From: an uncultured Spartobacteria bacterium
GTDB lineage: Bacteria > Verrucomicrobiota > Verrucomicrobiia > Chthoniobacterales > Terrimicrobiaceae
Direction of reading: 5' to 3'
DNA: 64,000 bases
Assembly: GCA_937960895.1 (NCBI GenBank)
Contig: CALCJD010000015.1
Span: 1-64,000 of the forward strand
A model generated the notes under the pieces. The model did no database searches. It was not told the origin of the DNA and saw nothing but the letters and a program-made list of their open reading frames with translations. This document shows positions 17,270 to 24,864 of the stretch, in pieces. How positions within the stretch are numbered: the first letter of the stretch is position 1; each line of letters opens with the position of its first letter. The position numbers and the translations under genes were made by a program.

Positions 17270-17623
17270 ATGAACACCCCGAACACGCGACAGGCCACCA
17301 GCCTCGAACCGGCCACCCTCGCGGCCTCGCCGCCTCCCTGGCCGCCCTCCCCGCGGAGGAAATCCGCAAGGCCAAGCAGCTGTATCTGCGCAATGCCATC
17401 GCCGATTACCGCATGCAGGTCAAAACCCTCCGCGGCATGCTGATTGTCATGGGGGGTGATGAGCGTCATTCCCGTTTTCCTCATCGTCTTCGTTCCCGCG
17501 TTCTTCTCGTACCGGGCCATGCGGGAAAACGGGAAACAGAAGATTCTCAACGCCCTTGAAGTGTGGAAGGACGACCTTGGCACGGATTACACGACGCTGT
17601 CCGCCGAGGCGCAATCGCTTTGA
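17270..17623 (+). pseudogene. Frameshifted single-pass membrane protein upstream of the WXG100 locus
   Basis: Reading from ATG 17270 gives a sensible start (MNTPNTRQATSLEPATLAA) but then hits a stop at 17441. The coding signal moves to another frame near 17325 (LAALPAEEIRKAKQLYLRN, ending in TLRGMLIVMG) and back to the first frame at a run of six G at 17451-17456. It then continues as a membrane helix (SVIPVFLIVFVPAFFSYRAM) to TGA 17621-17623. One added base near 17325 and one G removed at 17451-17456 restore a single 117-residue protein with helices on both sides of one membrane span. The product is unknown. The gene could be truly decayed or carry two base-call errors. Confidence 0.6.
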
Positions 17624-17656
17624 CCCGCAACCTTCGGCGTTCCGCGGTGTTGAGTC

Positions 17657-17685
17657 TTGTGCAACCCCGCGCACGGGAATAGATT
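17657..17685 (+). promoter_or_regulatory. Candidate promoter of the WXG100/FtsK operon
   Basis: TTGTGC (17657-17662), a 17-base spacer and TAGATT (17680-17685), about 48 bases before ATG 17734. Unlike many other promoters in this window it leaves a leader of about 40 bases, though no clear Shine-Dalgarno site precedes the ATG. Confidence 0.4.
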
Positions 17686-17733
17686 CCGTTCGTCGACGCA
17701 TGAACCGTCTCCCTTAATTTCCCCACAGACCCT

Positions 17734-18006
17734 ATGGCCCAGGCAATCATGGATCCCGAGCAGGTCCGGCGCTTCGCCGAGGAACTGCAACGTTTCAACA
17801 CCGACCTGCAAAACCGGATGTCAGCCCTCATCGCGCGCTTCAACGCCCTCGGCGACACCTGGCAGGACCAGGAAAACCTCAAGTTTGCCGAGGAGTTCAA
17901 GGACACCATGAAAGCCCTGCGCAAATTCACGGAAGCCTCCGGGCGTCAGGTTCCCTTCCTTCTGCGCAAGGCGCAGCGCATCGAGGAATATCTCAACCAG
18001 CGCTAG
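17734..18006 (+). CDS. WXG100-family (EsxA-like) small helical protein
   Basis: 90 aa, predicted as a two-helix hairpin. The turn carries GDTWQDQENLKF: W43, then D45, F51, F55 and M59, i.e. the W-x-D-x5-F-x3-F-x3-M pattern of WXG100 proteins in which W-x-D or W-x-G closes the hairpin. Members are substrates and co-secretion partners of type VII-like systems driven by FtsK/SpoIIIE ATPases. It has no signal peptide. It is the first gene of a compact operon ending in such an ATPase. The C-terminal EEYLNQ could serve as part of a secretion tail, but a canonical Y-x3-D/E is not clear. Confidence 0.8.
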   Translation: MAQAIMDPEQVRRFAEELQRFNTDLQNRMSALIARFNALGDTWQDQENLKFAEEFKDTMKALRKFTEASGRQVPFLLRKAQRIEEYLNQR

Positions 18007-18012
18007 GCGGAG

Positions 18013-18522
18013 GTGCCGGAACAGGCTCACATCCTTTCGGTCGGGGCGCTCGAGACATTCCGGGCCAGCCTGATTGTCTTTCTCCACGCGGCGCGCCCGG
18101 CCCTCGACGAGGTGCGCGGCGAGATCATCCGGACGCGGGTCTGGCTGGAAACCGACCGCAAACCCTATTGGGAGGCCCAGATCCGGCGGCGGGCCCAGCG
18201 CCTGCAGGACGCCGAGGCGGAATTGCTCAAACTGCGGCTTTCGCCGCTGGCCAGCGGACTCGAATACGCACAGACCATGGTGCGGCGCTGCCGGGAGGCG
18301 CTGGCCGAAGCCGAAGGCCGGCTCAAGGCGGTCCGCAGGTGGATCCTGGATTTCGACGAGGTCACGGGACCGGCCTCGCGGCAGATCGAACATCTGCGCG
18401 AACGCCTTTCCATCGACCTCAACGAGGCGGTGGCCGATCTGGGCCGGATCACGCAACTGCTGGCGGCCTACAGCGAAGCCGCCCCGGCGCCGCCGCCGGC
18501 ACGCGCGGAGGAAACGCCATGA
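18013..18522 (+). CDS. Coiled-coil protein of the WXG100/FtsK locus
   Basis: 169 aa, helical throughout, no signal peptide or membrane span. A first segment (about 12-45) is followed by WLETDRKPYWEAQIRRRAQR (about 44-63) and then long charged heptads (DAEAELLKLRL, REALAEAEGRLKAVRRW), ending in a Pro/Ala tail. The GTG start has GGCGGAG just upstream, and the stop overlaps the next start as ATGA. From its place between two WXG-like genes it may be a partner, chaperone or structural component of the system; I recognise no named family. The PYW-x2-Q-x-R-R-R stretch is the most distinctive search handle. Confidence 0.6.
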   Translation: MPEQAHILSVGALETFRASLIVFLHAARPALDEVRGEIIRTRVWLETDRKPYWEAQIRRRAQRLQDAEAELLKLRLSPLASGLEYAQTMVRRCREALAEAEGRLKAVRRWILDFDEVTGPASRQIEHLRERLSIDLNEAVADLGRITQLLAAYSEAAPAPPPARAEETP

Positions 18523-18731
18523 GCCTCTCCGCCAACAGGGCCCGCCTGGGCGAATTGACCAGGGATCTGCTCGCCCGCTGGGACGACACCCGTCAACAAT
18601 GGCGCGACACCAAGGCGATCGACTTCGAAGCCCGATATCTCCGCGAACTGAAATCCGACGTGGACAAGGCCGTCGCCGCAATGAGCGAACTGGAGAAGGT
18701 GCTGACAAAAATGAGGAAAGACTGTGAGTGA
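18519..18731 (+). CDS. Second WXG-like mini-protein
   Basis: 70 aa, all helical. RQQWRDTKAIDFEARYLREL has W28, D30, F36, Y40 and L44, the same offsets (0, +2, +8, +12, +16) as W43/D45/F51/F55/M59 of the WXG100 protein two genes upstream. It is shorter than a typical WXG100 protein (70 against about 100) and the first helix is brief. The start overlaps the coiled-coil gene by 4 bases and its stop lies inside the first codons of the ATPase gene (8-base overlap), so all three are translated together. A heterodimer with the first WXG100 protein is a reasonable guess. Confidence 0.6.
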   Translation: MSLSANRARLGELTRDLLARWDDTRQQWRDTKAIDFEARYLRELKSDVDKAVAAMSELEKVLTKMRKDCE

Positions 18732-21700
18732 CGAATTGGGAGCAAAACAAACTGTGGAATTGATCGGCGCCCTCCGGGACACGCTCACCTCCTTCGCCTC
18801 CCGGGAACGCACCCTGCAGCGATCCCTCGATCACCTGACCGGCGGACACGACGCCCTTCACGCCGCGGCGGTGGAGGAGGAAAACCGCCGGTTCGAGGAG
18901 GCCGGGGCCGCAGAACGTGCCGCGCTGCAGGAACGGCTGCAGCAGCTCTCCCGATGGGACACCCGCCGGCGCGCCCGACTGAAGGCGGCCATCGGCACGG
19001 CGCGCATCAAACGCCTCGATCTCATCGAGGCCGAAAAGGGCCGGGAAATTTCCGCCGTGCAGCACGGACGCCTCTCCGTGGAACGGGAAAAGGCCGCCGC
19101 CCTGCAGGAAAACGACGCCCACCTGTCCGGCCTCGCCGCGAACCTGGAAAACGCACGTCAGGCCCTTCTGCAACTCCAGCGCCAAACCCGCGCGGCCTTC
19201 GGCGGATACGGTTCCTTCCGGCGGTTGATGACGGAAACGCCGACCGACCCGGGACACGGGGAGGAGCCGCAGGCTCTCATCGAGGAGTTCAATTCGCTGT
19301 ATCCGTCCACGCTCGCCGAACTCGACCGCTTCCGCAAACTGCCGGCTCCCGCGTTCTTTCGCGTTCTGCCCCTGTGGCTCATCGTGTTGCTTCTCGCCGG
19401 GCTGGCGGCGGTCCAGTTTTTCCCTCCGCTGCAGTTTCTTCCCCCTCACCCCGCCGCCGCCGGAGCGACCGTTCTGGCGCTCGCCGCCGTCGCCTTTTAT
19501 TTTCTCAGCGCCCGGTCCGCGCAGCCTTTCGCCGCGGATCTTTCCCGGCGCCTGGCCCGGCTGGCCGGCCTGTATCAGGCCTGCGCGGCCCATGCACAGG
19601 GCAACCACCAGGCGGAGGCCGAACGCATCGAAGCCGAGGCCGCCGCGCGGCTGCGGGAGCTGGACGAACGGTGGCAGCGGGCCACGCAGCAGGCCCAGAC
19701 GCGCCGTGAAGCCACCGTGCGGGAGCTCAACGGAAAACCCGGACCGCTCACCGCCAAACACGAGGCCTTTCTGAAACGGCGCACCGCCGCCCTCGAGGCG
19801 GAATCCGCCGCCGCGCTGGCCGTTCTGAGGCGGGACCATGAGCAACGGCTGCAGAGCCTCGAGGAATCCCGGACCGGGCGCCTGGAGAAACAGCTCGCCG
19901 ACAATCAGACCCGGTGGCGGGAGGCCGAAACCTCCTGGACCGAAACCGTCCCGCCGTTGTTTGCCAAGGTGGCCTCGGCCATCGCCGTCGGGGAAACCTT
20001 TCCCGATTGGTCCCCGGATCACTGGCAGACATGGACCCCGCCCGACACCCTGCGATCCCGGGTTCCCTTTGGGCGCCTGGAGGTGGATCTGGCGTCGCTC
20101 TGTGATTCCCTGCCACGCAGCGAACGGATGCCCCTTCCCGGGCCGGCCACGTTTTCCCTGCCGATGCTCCTGGAGTTTCCGGAAGCCGGCTCCCTCCTCC
20201 TGGAAACCGGGCGGAGCTGCGGGGAAAGCGTCGCCGGTGCGCTCAACGCCCTCATCGTCCGCCTCCTCGCCGGCTCGCCCCCCGGACGCCTCAACTTCAC
20301 GATCCTCGACCCGGTGGGCCTCGGTCAGAATTTTGCCGGCGTCATGCACCTCGCCGATTACGAGGACAGTCTGATCAACAAGCGCATCTGGACGCAGACG
20401 GCCGAGATCGAGCAGCGGCTCAGCGATCTCAACAAGCACATCGAAAAGGTCATCCAGCTGCACCTGCGCAACGAATACCCCACAATTCGCGAATACAACG
20501 AACAGGCCGGCAACATCGCGGAGAAATATCACTTCCTGGTCATCGCCGACTTCCCGGTGAACTTCTCCGAAACCGCGCTGCGCCATCTGGTGAACATCGC
20601 GGTGAGCGGCGCGCGCTGCGGGGTCTACCTGTTCATCCACTGGGACCGCCGCCATGACGTCCCGCGCTTCGTCCTCGACGAACTGCGCCGCAACTGCGTG
20701 TGGCTCACCGCATCCCGAGCCGGATTCGAGATGGAGGGCCTGCCCGGCCGGGGCACCCGGCTCACCCTGGAGTCCGCGCCGCCGCCCGAGGTGATGACCC
20801 CGTTCCTCCACAGGGTCGGCGCGGGATGGAAGGATTCCAACCGGGTGGAAGTGCCCTTTGCGCGCATCGCCCCGGCGGCGGAGGAAATGTGGTCGCTCGA
20901 CACCGCCGAGGAATTGCGCGTACCGATCGGACGCGCCGGCGCCGCCAAATTGCAATACCTGGCCATCGGCCGGGGCACACGCCAGCACGTGCTCGTCGGC
21001 GGCAAGACGGGCTCGGGCAAATCCACGCTCTTTCACGTGATGATCACCAACCTCGCCCTCTGGTGCTCGCCGGAGCAGGTGGAGTTTTATCTCGTGGATT
21101 TCAAGAAGGGCGTCGAGTTCAAGGCCTACGCCACCCACAAGCTGCCGCACGCGCGGGTGGTCGCCATCGAAAGCGACCGCGAGTTCGGACTCGGCGTGCT
21201 CCAGCGCGTGGACGAGGAACTGCGCCGCCGCGGCGACCTCTTCCGCAAGCTCGGCGTGCAAAACCTCGCCGCCTATCGCAAGGCCTCCGGACAACCCCTG
21301 CCGCGCACGCTGCTGCTCATCGACGAGTTTCAGGAATACTTCGTCGAGGACGACCGCATCGCCCAGGAGGCCAACGTGCTCCTCGATCGCGTGGTCCGTC
21401 AGGGCCGCGCCTTCGGCATCCATGTCATCCTCGGATCCCAGACCCTCGGCGGCGCCTACACCCTCGCCCGCGCCACCATGGGTCAGATGGTCATTCGCAT
21501 CGCCCTGCAATGCAACGAGGCCGACGCGCAGTTGATCATGGACGACAACAATCCCGCGCCGCGCTTCCTCACCCGTCCGGGCGAGGGCATCTACAACGAC
21601 ATGGCCGGCGCCGTGGAGGGCAACAGTCCGTTCCAGACCGTGTGGCTTCCGGAGGACGATCGCGACGAACGCCTGAAGCAAATCCGCGCCCGCGCCCGCG

Positions 21701-22542
21701 AGGCCTCCCTGCCGGCGGGAACGCCCTTCGTCTTCGAAGGCAATGCGCCCGCCCATCCCGAGGACAACCCCGCCCTCGGCGCCCTCCTGCGGGCCCCGCA
21801 GATCGCCACCGTACCGCGCATCTGGCTCGGGGAGCCCAATGCCATCAAGGGACCCACCGAGGTTTCCTTCCCCCGGCAGAGCGGCAGCCATCTGCTCATC
21901 GTCGGTCAGGCCGAGGAACCCATTCTGGCCCTGATGACGGCGGGACTTCTGGCGCTTTCCACCCAGGTGCCGCGCGACACCCGTTTTCTGTGGTTCGACA
22001 GTTCCGCGCCGGACTCCCCGGCCCACGCCTGGCTCCGGAACTTGCGGAACACCGTCCCCCAGGAGCTCACCGTCGTTCGTCCCGCCGATCTCTCCGACGC
22101 TCTCACCCGGCTCAGGGAAAAGGACGCCGACGCCTCCGCCTTTCTGTTCATTCCGGCGCTGCAAAACTTCAAAAAGCTGCGCCAGGAGGAGGATTTCGGA
22201 TTTTCCCTCGACGAGGACGCCGCGGCCAGTCCGGCCAAAATCTTCAGCGAGCTGCTCACCGAGGGCCCGACCCGGGGTCTTCATGTCATCGCCGCCTGCG
22301 ACACCTACAACAACGTGATGCGCTTCGTGGGACGCAAACCGCTCACCGAATTCGAGCGGCGCGTGCTCTTCCAGATGAACGCCAACGATTCCGCGAGCCT
22401 CATCGACAGCCCGAAAGCCGGCAGCCTCGGCCTGCACCGCGCCCTGCTCTACAACGGCCAGGAAGGGACCCTCGAAATCTTCCGCCCCTACGCCCTGCCC
22501 GAAACCGCCTGGCTCGAGCAGATCGGCGCAGTGGCGGTGTGA
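18724..22542 (+). CDS. Membrane-bound FtsK/SpoIIIE-type ATPase of a type VII-like system
   Basis: 1272 aa. Order: coiled coil (about 1-200); two membrane spans (about 214-235 and 244-262); second coiled coil (about 265-400); an alpha/beta linker (about 430-740); an intact FtsK-type ATPase with Walker A GGKTGSGKST (759-768) and Walker B TLLLIDEF with D867/E868; then a second ATPase-like module (about 1030-1270) whose P-loop is degenerate (VGQAEEPILA near 1064). This resembles EssC/EccC in being membrane-anchored with an active first and weak later ATPase module, but it lacks FHA domains and a third module. GTG 18724 overlaps the upstream stop. It should drive export or another WXG-dependent process. 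Confidence 0.8.
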   Translation: MSDELGAKQTVELIGALRDTLTSFASRERTLQRSLDHLTGGHDALHAAAVEEENRRFEEAGAAERAALQERLQQLSRWDTRRRARLKAAIGTARIKRLDLIEAEKGREISAVQHGRLSVEREKAAALQENDAHLSGLAANLENARQALLQLQRQTRAAFGGYGSFRRLMTETPTDPGHGEEPQALIEEFNSLYPSTLAELDRFRKLPAPAFFRVLPLWLIVLLLAGLAAVQFFPPLQFLPPHPAAAGATVLALAAVAFYFLSARSAQPFAADLSRRLARLAGLYQACAAHAQGNHQAEAERIEAEAAARLRELDERWQRATQQAQTRREATVRELNGKPGPLTAKHEAFLKRRTAALEAESAAALAVLRRDHEQRLQSLEESRTGRLEKQLADNQTRWREAETSWTETVPPLFAKVASAIAVGETFPDWSPDHWQTWTPPDTLRSRVPFGRLEVDLASLCDSLPRSERMPLPGPATFSLPMLLEFPEAGSLLLETGRSCGESVAGALNALIVRLLAGSPPGRLNFTILDPVGLGQNFAGVMHLADYEDSLINKRIWTQTAEIEQRLSDLNKHIEKVIQLHLRNEYPTIREYNEQAGNIAEKYHFLVIADFPVNFSETALRHLVNIAVSGARCGVYLFIHWDRRHDVPRFVLDELRRNCVWLTASRAGFEMEGLPGRGTRLTLESAPPPEVMTPFLHRVGAGWKDSNRVEVPFARIAPAAEEMWSLDTAEELRVPIGRAGAAKLQYLAIGRGTRQHVLVGGKTGSGKSTLFHVMITNLALWCSPEQVEFYLVDFKKGVEFKAYATHKLPHARVVAIESDREFGLGVLQRVDEELRRRGDLFRKLGVQNLAAYRKASGQPLPRTLLLIDEFQEYFVEDDRIAQEANVLLDRVVRQGRAFGIHVILGSQTLGGAYTLARATMGQMVIRIALQCNEADAQLIMDDNNPAPRFLTRPGEGIYNDMAGAVEGNSPFQTVWLPEDDRDERLKQIRARAREASLPAGTPFVFEGNAPAHPEDNPALGALLRAPQIATVPRIWLGEPNAIKGPTEVSFPRQSGSHLLIVGQAEEPILALMTAGLLALSTQVPRDTRFLWFDSSAPDSPAHAWLRNLRNTVPQELTVVRPADLSDALTRLREKDADASAFLFIPALQNFKKLRQEEDFGFSLDEDAAASPAKIFSELLTEGPTRGLHVIAACDTYNNVMRFVGRKPLTEFERRVLFQMNANDSASLIDSPKAGSLGLHRALLYNGQEGTLEIFRPYALPETAWLEQIGAVAV

Positions 22543-22586
22543 GTCACCGGACCGGTCGGATCAGTTCCGGCCGGGCCAAAAACACC

Positions 22587-23042
22587 CTATTTCTTTCGGG
22601 CCGGCACCACCACCACCGGGCAGTTGGCGCGCTTGAGCACGCCGTTGACCACGCTGCCGCTGAAAAGGTGGTACAGCGCGCCATGGCCGTGCGAGCCCAT
22701 CACAATGTAGCTGGCCCCGTATCCGGCGGCCTGCTCCAGGATGTCGTCCACGGGCAGCCCCACCAGGGCGACACACTCCACCTTGAGGCCCGCCGCCTCA
22801 AGGGGCTGGGCCAGCGTGCGCAGACGCGCCTCGTCGGCGGACAAATCCTGCGTCTCCACCGGTCCGGGCGGGGCGGCGGCAATCACGTCCATGGAGGCGC
22901 CCACCGGAACATACGTGGCCACCGGCTCGACAATATGCACCAGCACAAGCCTCGCCTCGAGGGAACGGGCCAGATCGGCCGCCTCGGCGAGGACCCGATC
23001 CGTCGTGTCACTGAAATCGAGGGGGACGAGGAGTGTTTTCAT
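22587..23042 (-). CDS. uspA: Universal stress protein (UspA family)
   Basis: 151 aa. It begins KTLLVPLDFSDTTD, the usual UspA first strand, and ends with GSHGHGALYHLFSGSVVNGV, the ATP-binding G-x2-G-x9-G-S pattern, then CPVVVVPA. A 25-residue Ala/Pro insertion near residues 50-75 is common in single-domain members. ATG 23042 is preferred over an upstream in-frame start because the first strand begins there. It is convergent with the ATPase gene and divergent from rarA. Confidence 0.9.
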   Translation of the reverse strand: MKTLLVPLDFSDTTDRVLAEAADLARSLEARLVLVHIVEPVATYVPVGASMDVIAAAPPGPVETQDLSADEARLRTLAQPLEAAGLKVECVALVGLPVDDILEQAAGYGASYIVMGSHGHGALYHLFSGSVVNGVLKRANCPVVVVPARKK

Positions 23043-23107
23043 ACATTCAGTAAACCACAAACCGGGCCGCGGTCACAGCGAAGAGTGCAAAAATCCTCGC
23101 CCGCCTC

Positions 23108-23136
23108 TTGCCGTGCCTGCGACGGACCGTGATAGT
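23108..23136 (+). promoter_or_regulatory. Candidate leaderless-type promoter of rarA
   Basis: TTGCCG (23108-23113), a 17-base spacer and GATAGT (23131-23136), only 6 bases (GCCGCC) before ATG 23143. There is no ribosome-binding site, which fits a leaderless transcript. Confidence 0.45.
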
Positions 23137-23142
23137 GCCGCC

Positions 23143-24483
23143 ATGGAGGATTTGTTTCAAGAAGCGCCCCGGGCCGCGTCGGTGGCGGCGGACGCTCCCC
23201 TGGCTGCACGGATGCGTCCGCGCACTCTCGACGAATACACGGGCCAAAAACACATTCTCGGACCCGGCAAGCTCCTGCGTCGGGCCATCGAAGCCGACCG
23301 CATCAGTTCCATCATTTTGTACGGCCCCCCCGGGGTGGGAAAAACCAGCCTGGCCCAGGTGATCGCCGCCTCCACGCGTTCGCGGTTTGAGCGGCTCAGC
23401 GGGGTGGAGAGCAATGTGGGCGACATCCGCCGCGTGGTGGCGGCCGCCGCCGCCCGCCAGCAGAACACCGGGGACAAGACCATCCTTTTCATCGACGAAA
23501 TCCACCGCTTCAACAAGGCCCAGCAGGATGTGCTGCTGCCGGACGTGGAAAGCGGATTGATCCGCCTCATCGGCGCCACCACCCACAATCCCTTCTTCTA
23601 CGTCAACAGTCCGCTTGTCTCGCGCTCGCAGGTTTTCCAACTGGAACCCCTCGGCATCGAGGATCTTCTTGAACTGATGCAGCGGGCCCTCGCCGATCCC
23701 GAGCGGGGACTCGGCACGCAGCGCGTCCTGCTCGACGAGCAGGCCGCACGGCACCTTGCGACGGTGAGCGACGGGGACGCGCGCAAATGCCTCAACGCGC
23801 TGGAAATCGCCGTGCGGACCACCCCGCCCGGCCCCGACGGCACAATCCACGTCACGTTGGAAGTGGCGGAGGAGAGCATCCAGAAAAAGGCCGTCGTATA
23901 CGACGGGGACGGCGACGCGCACTACGACACCATCAGCGCCTACATCAAAAGCATGCGCGGCTCGGATCCCGACGCCGCCCTTTACTGGCTCGCCAAGATG
24001 CTGCATGCCGGGGAGGACATCCGTTTCATCGCCCGGCGGCTCATCATCTGCGCGAGCGAGGACGTGGGCATGGCGGATTCCAACGCCCTCGTGGTGGCCT
24101 GTGCGGCGCAGCAGGCGGTGGAATTCGTGGGACTCCCCGAAGCCCAGCTCATTCTCGCCCACGCGACCGTCTACATTGCAACGGCGCCAAAGAGCAACCG
24201 CTGCACCGTCGCCATCGGCAAGGCCTCGGCGGAAGTCCGCGAAGGCCGCACCCTCGCGGTGCCCAAACATCTGCGCGACGCCCATTACAAGGGGGCCAAA
24301 AAACTCGGCCACGGCGAGGGGTACAAATACAGCCACGATTACGAAGGCGGCTACGTGCCGCAGGCCTACCTGCCCGAGGGACGCATCTATTACGAACCCA
24401 CGGAAAATGGCATGGAAAAACGCGTCAAGGAACGCCTCGCCTACTGGCGCGCGCTCTTCGAGGCAAACGCCAAAACGGAGTAG
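23143..24483 (+). CDS. rarA: Replication-associated recombination AAA+ ATPase RarA/MgsA
   Basis: 446 aa, normal length. AAA+ core: Walker A GPPGVGKTS (about 65-73), Walker B ILFIDEIHRF (about 112-121), sensor 1 GATTHNPFF (about 145-153), arginine-finger region LVSRSQVF, and the C-terminal tetramer domain with KSMRGSDPDAALYWLA and the YKYSHDYEGGYVPQAYLP block near the end. RarA acts at stalled replication forks. The start lies directly before the family N-terminus (LFQEAPR). Confidence 0.95.
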   Translation: MEDLFQEAPRAASVAADAPLAARMRPRTLDEYTGQKHILGPGKLLRRAIEADRISSIILYGPPGVGKTSLAQVIAASTRSRFERLSGVESNVGDIRRVVAAAAARQQNTGDKTILFIDEIHRFNKAQQDVLLPDVESGLIRLIGATTHNPFFYVNSPLVSRSQVFQLEPLGIEDLLELMQRALADPERGLGTQRVLLDEQAARHLATVSDGDARKCLNALEIAVRTTPPGPDGTIHVTLEVAEESIQKKAVVYDGDGDAHYDTISAYIKSMRGSDPDAALYWLAKMLHAGEDIRFIARRLIICASEDVGMADSNALVVACAAQQAVEFVGLPEAQLILAHATVYIATAPKSNRCTVAIGKASAEVREGRTLAVPKHLRDAHYKGAKKLGHGEGYKYSHDYEGGYVPQAYLPEGRIYYEPTENGMEKRVKERLAYWRALFEANAKTE

Positions 24484-24567
24484 TCGGATGCGCCGTCCGG
24501 AGGGACGGCCGGCCCCGGCCCGTCTGCCGCACTTGCCTGCCCCCGCCAAACCTGTTAGCAGGAAGCC

Positions 24568-24864
24568 ATGAAGACCGGGGTGTTGATCCTGATGGGAGCG
24601 TTCGCGAGTGCGGGCCTGGCGTCCGCGCAGGAGTTCATCGCGCCCCAACAACCGCGCCGGGAGGTGCGCGAGGGGTTTGTGGAACCCCGGCCGACGATCG
24701 AGGGGATCGTGAAGAGCATTTTTGAAACCCGCAAGCCGTGGCAGCTGGTCAACCCCGTGGCGCCGGCGTCCTACGGCAGCGGCCAGAAGATGGTGTCGAA
24801 GGATTTCGGTCCGGGCACACCGTACAAATCCTCCGGCTGGATTGTTTTCGGCGTTGAGTGGTAA
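24568..24864 (+). CDS. Small secreted protein, unknown function
   Basis: 98 aa: signal peptide (TGVLILMGAFASAGLASA, cut after AQ), then a Pro/Arg-rich middle and a C-terminal segment GSGQKMVSKDFGPGTPYKS. A good ribosome site (AGGAAG) precedes ATG 24568. Its stop overlaps the proposed TTG start of the glycosyltransferase, so the two may be co-transcribed. No family recognised. Confidence 0.55.
   Translation: MKTGVLILMGAFASAGLASAQEFIAPQQPRREVREGFVEPRPTIEGIVKSIFETRKPWQLVNPVAPASYGSGQKMVSKDFGPGTPYKSSGWIVFGVEW

Noticed and set aside
17821..22437. Very long open frame on the minus strand opposite the FtsK-type ATPase gene
   Set aside because: It is a product of high GC and codon bias on the true strand; the translation is low in hydrophobic order, shows no motif and lacks a start context, while the plus-strand protein has clear ATPase motifs.
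24499..24524. Possible additional copy of the palindromic intergenic repeat after rarA
   Set aside because: The left arm GGAGGGACGG fits but the centre and right arm do not align; left out of the repeat list.
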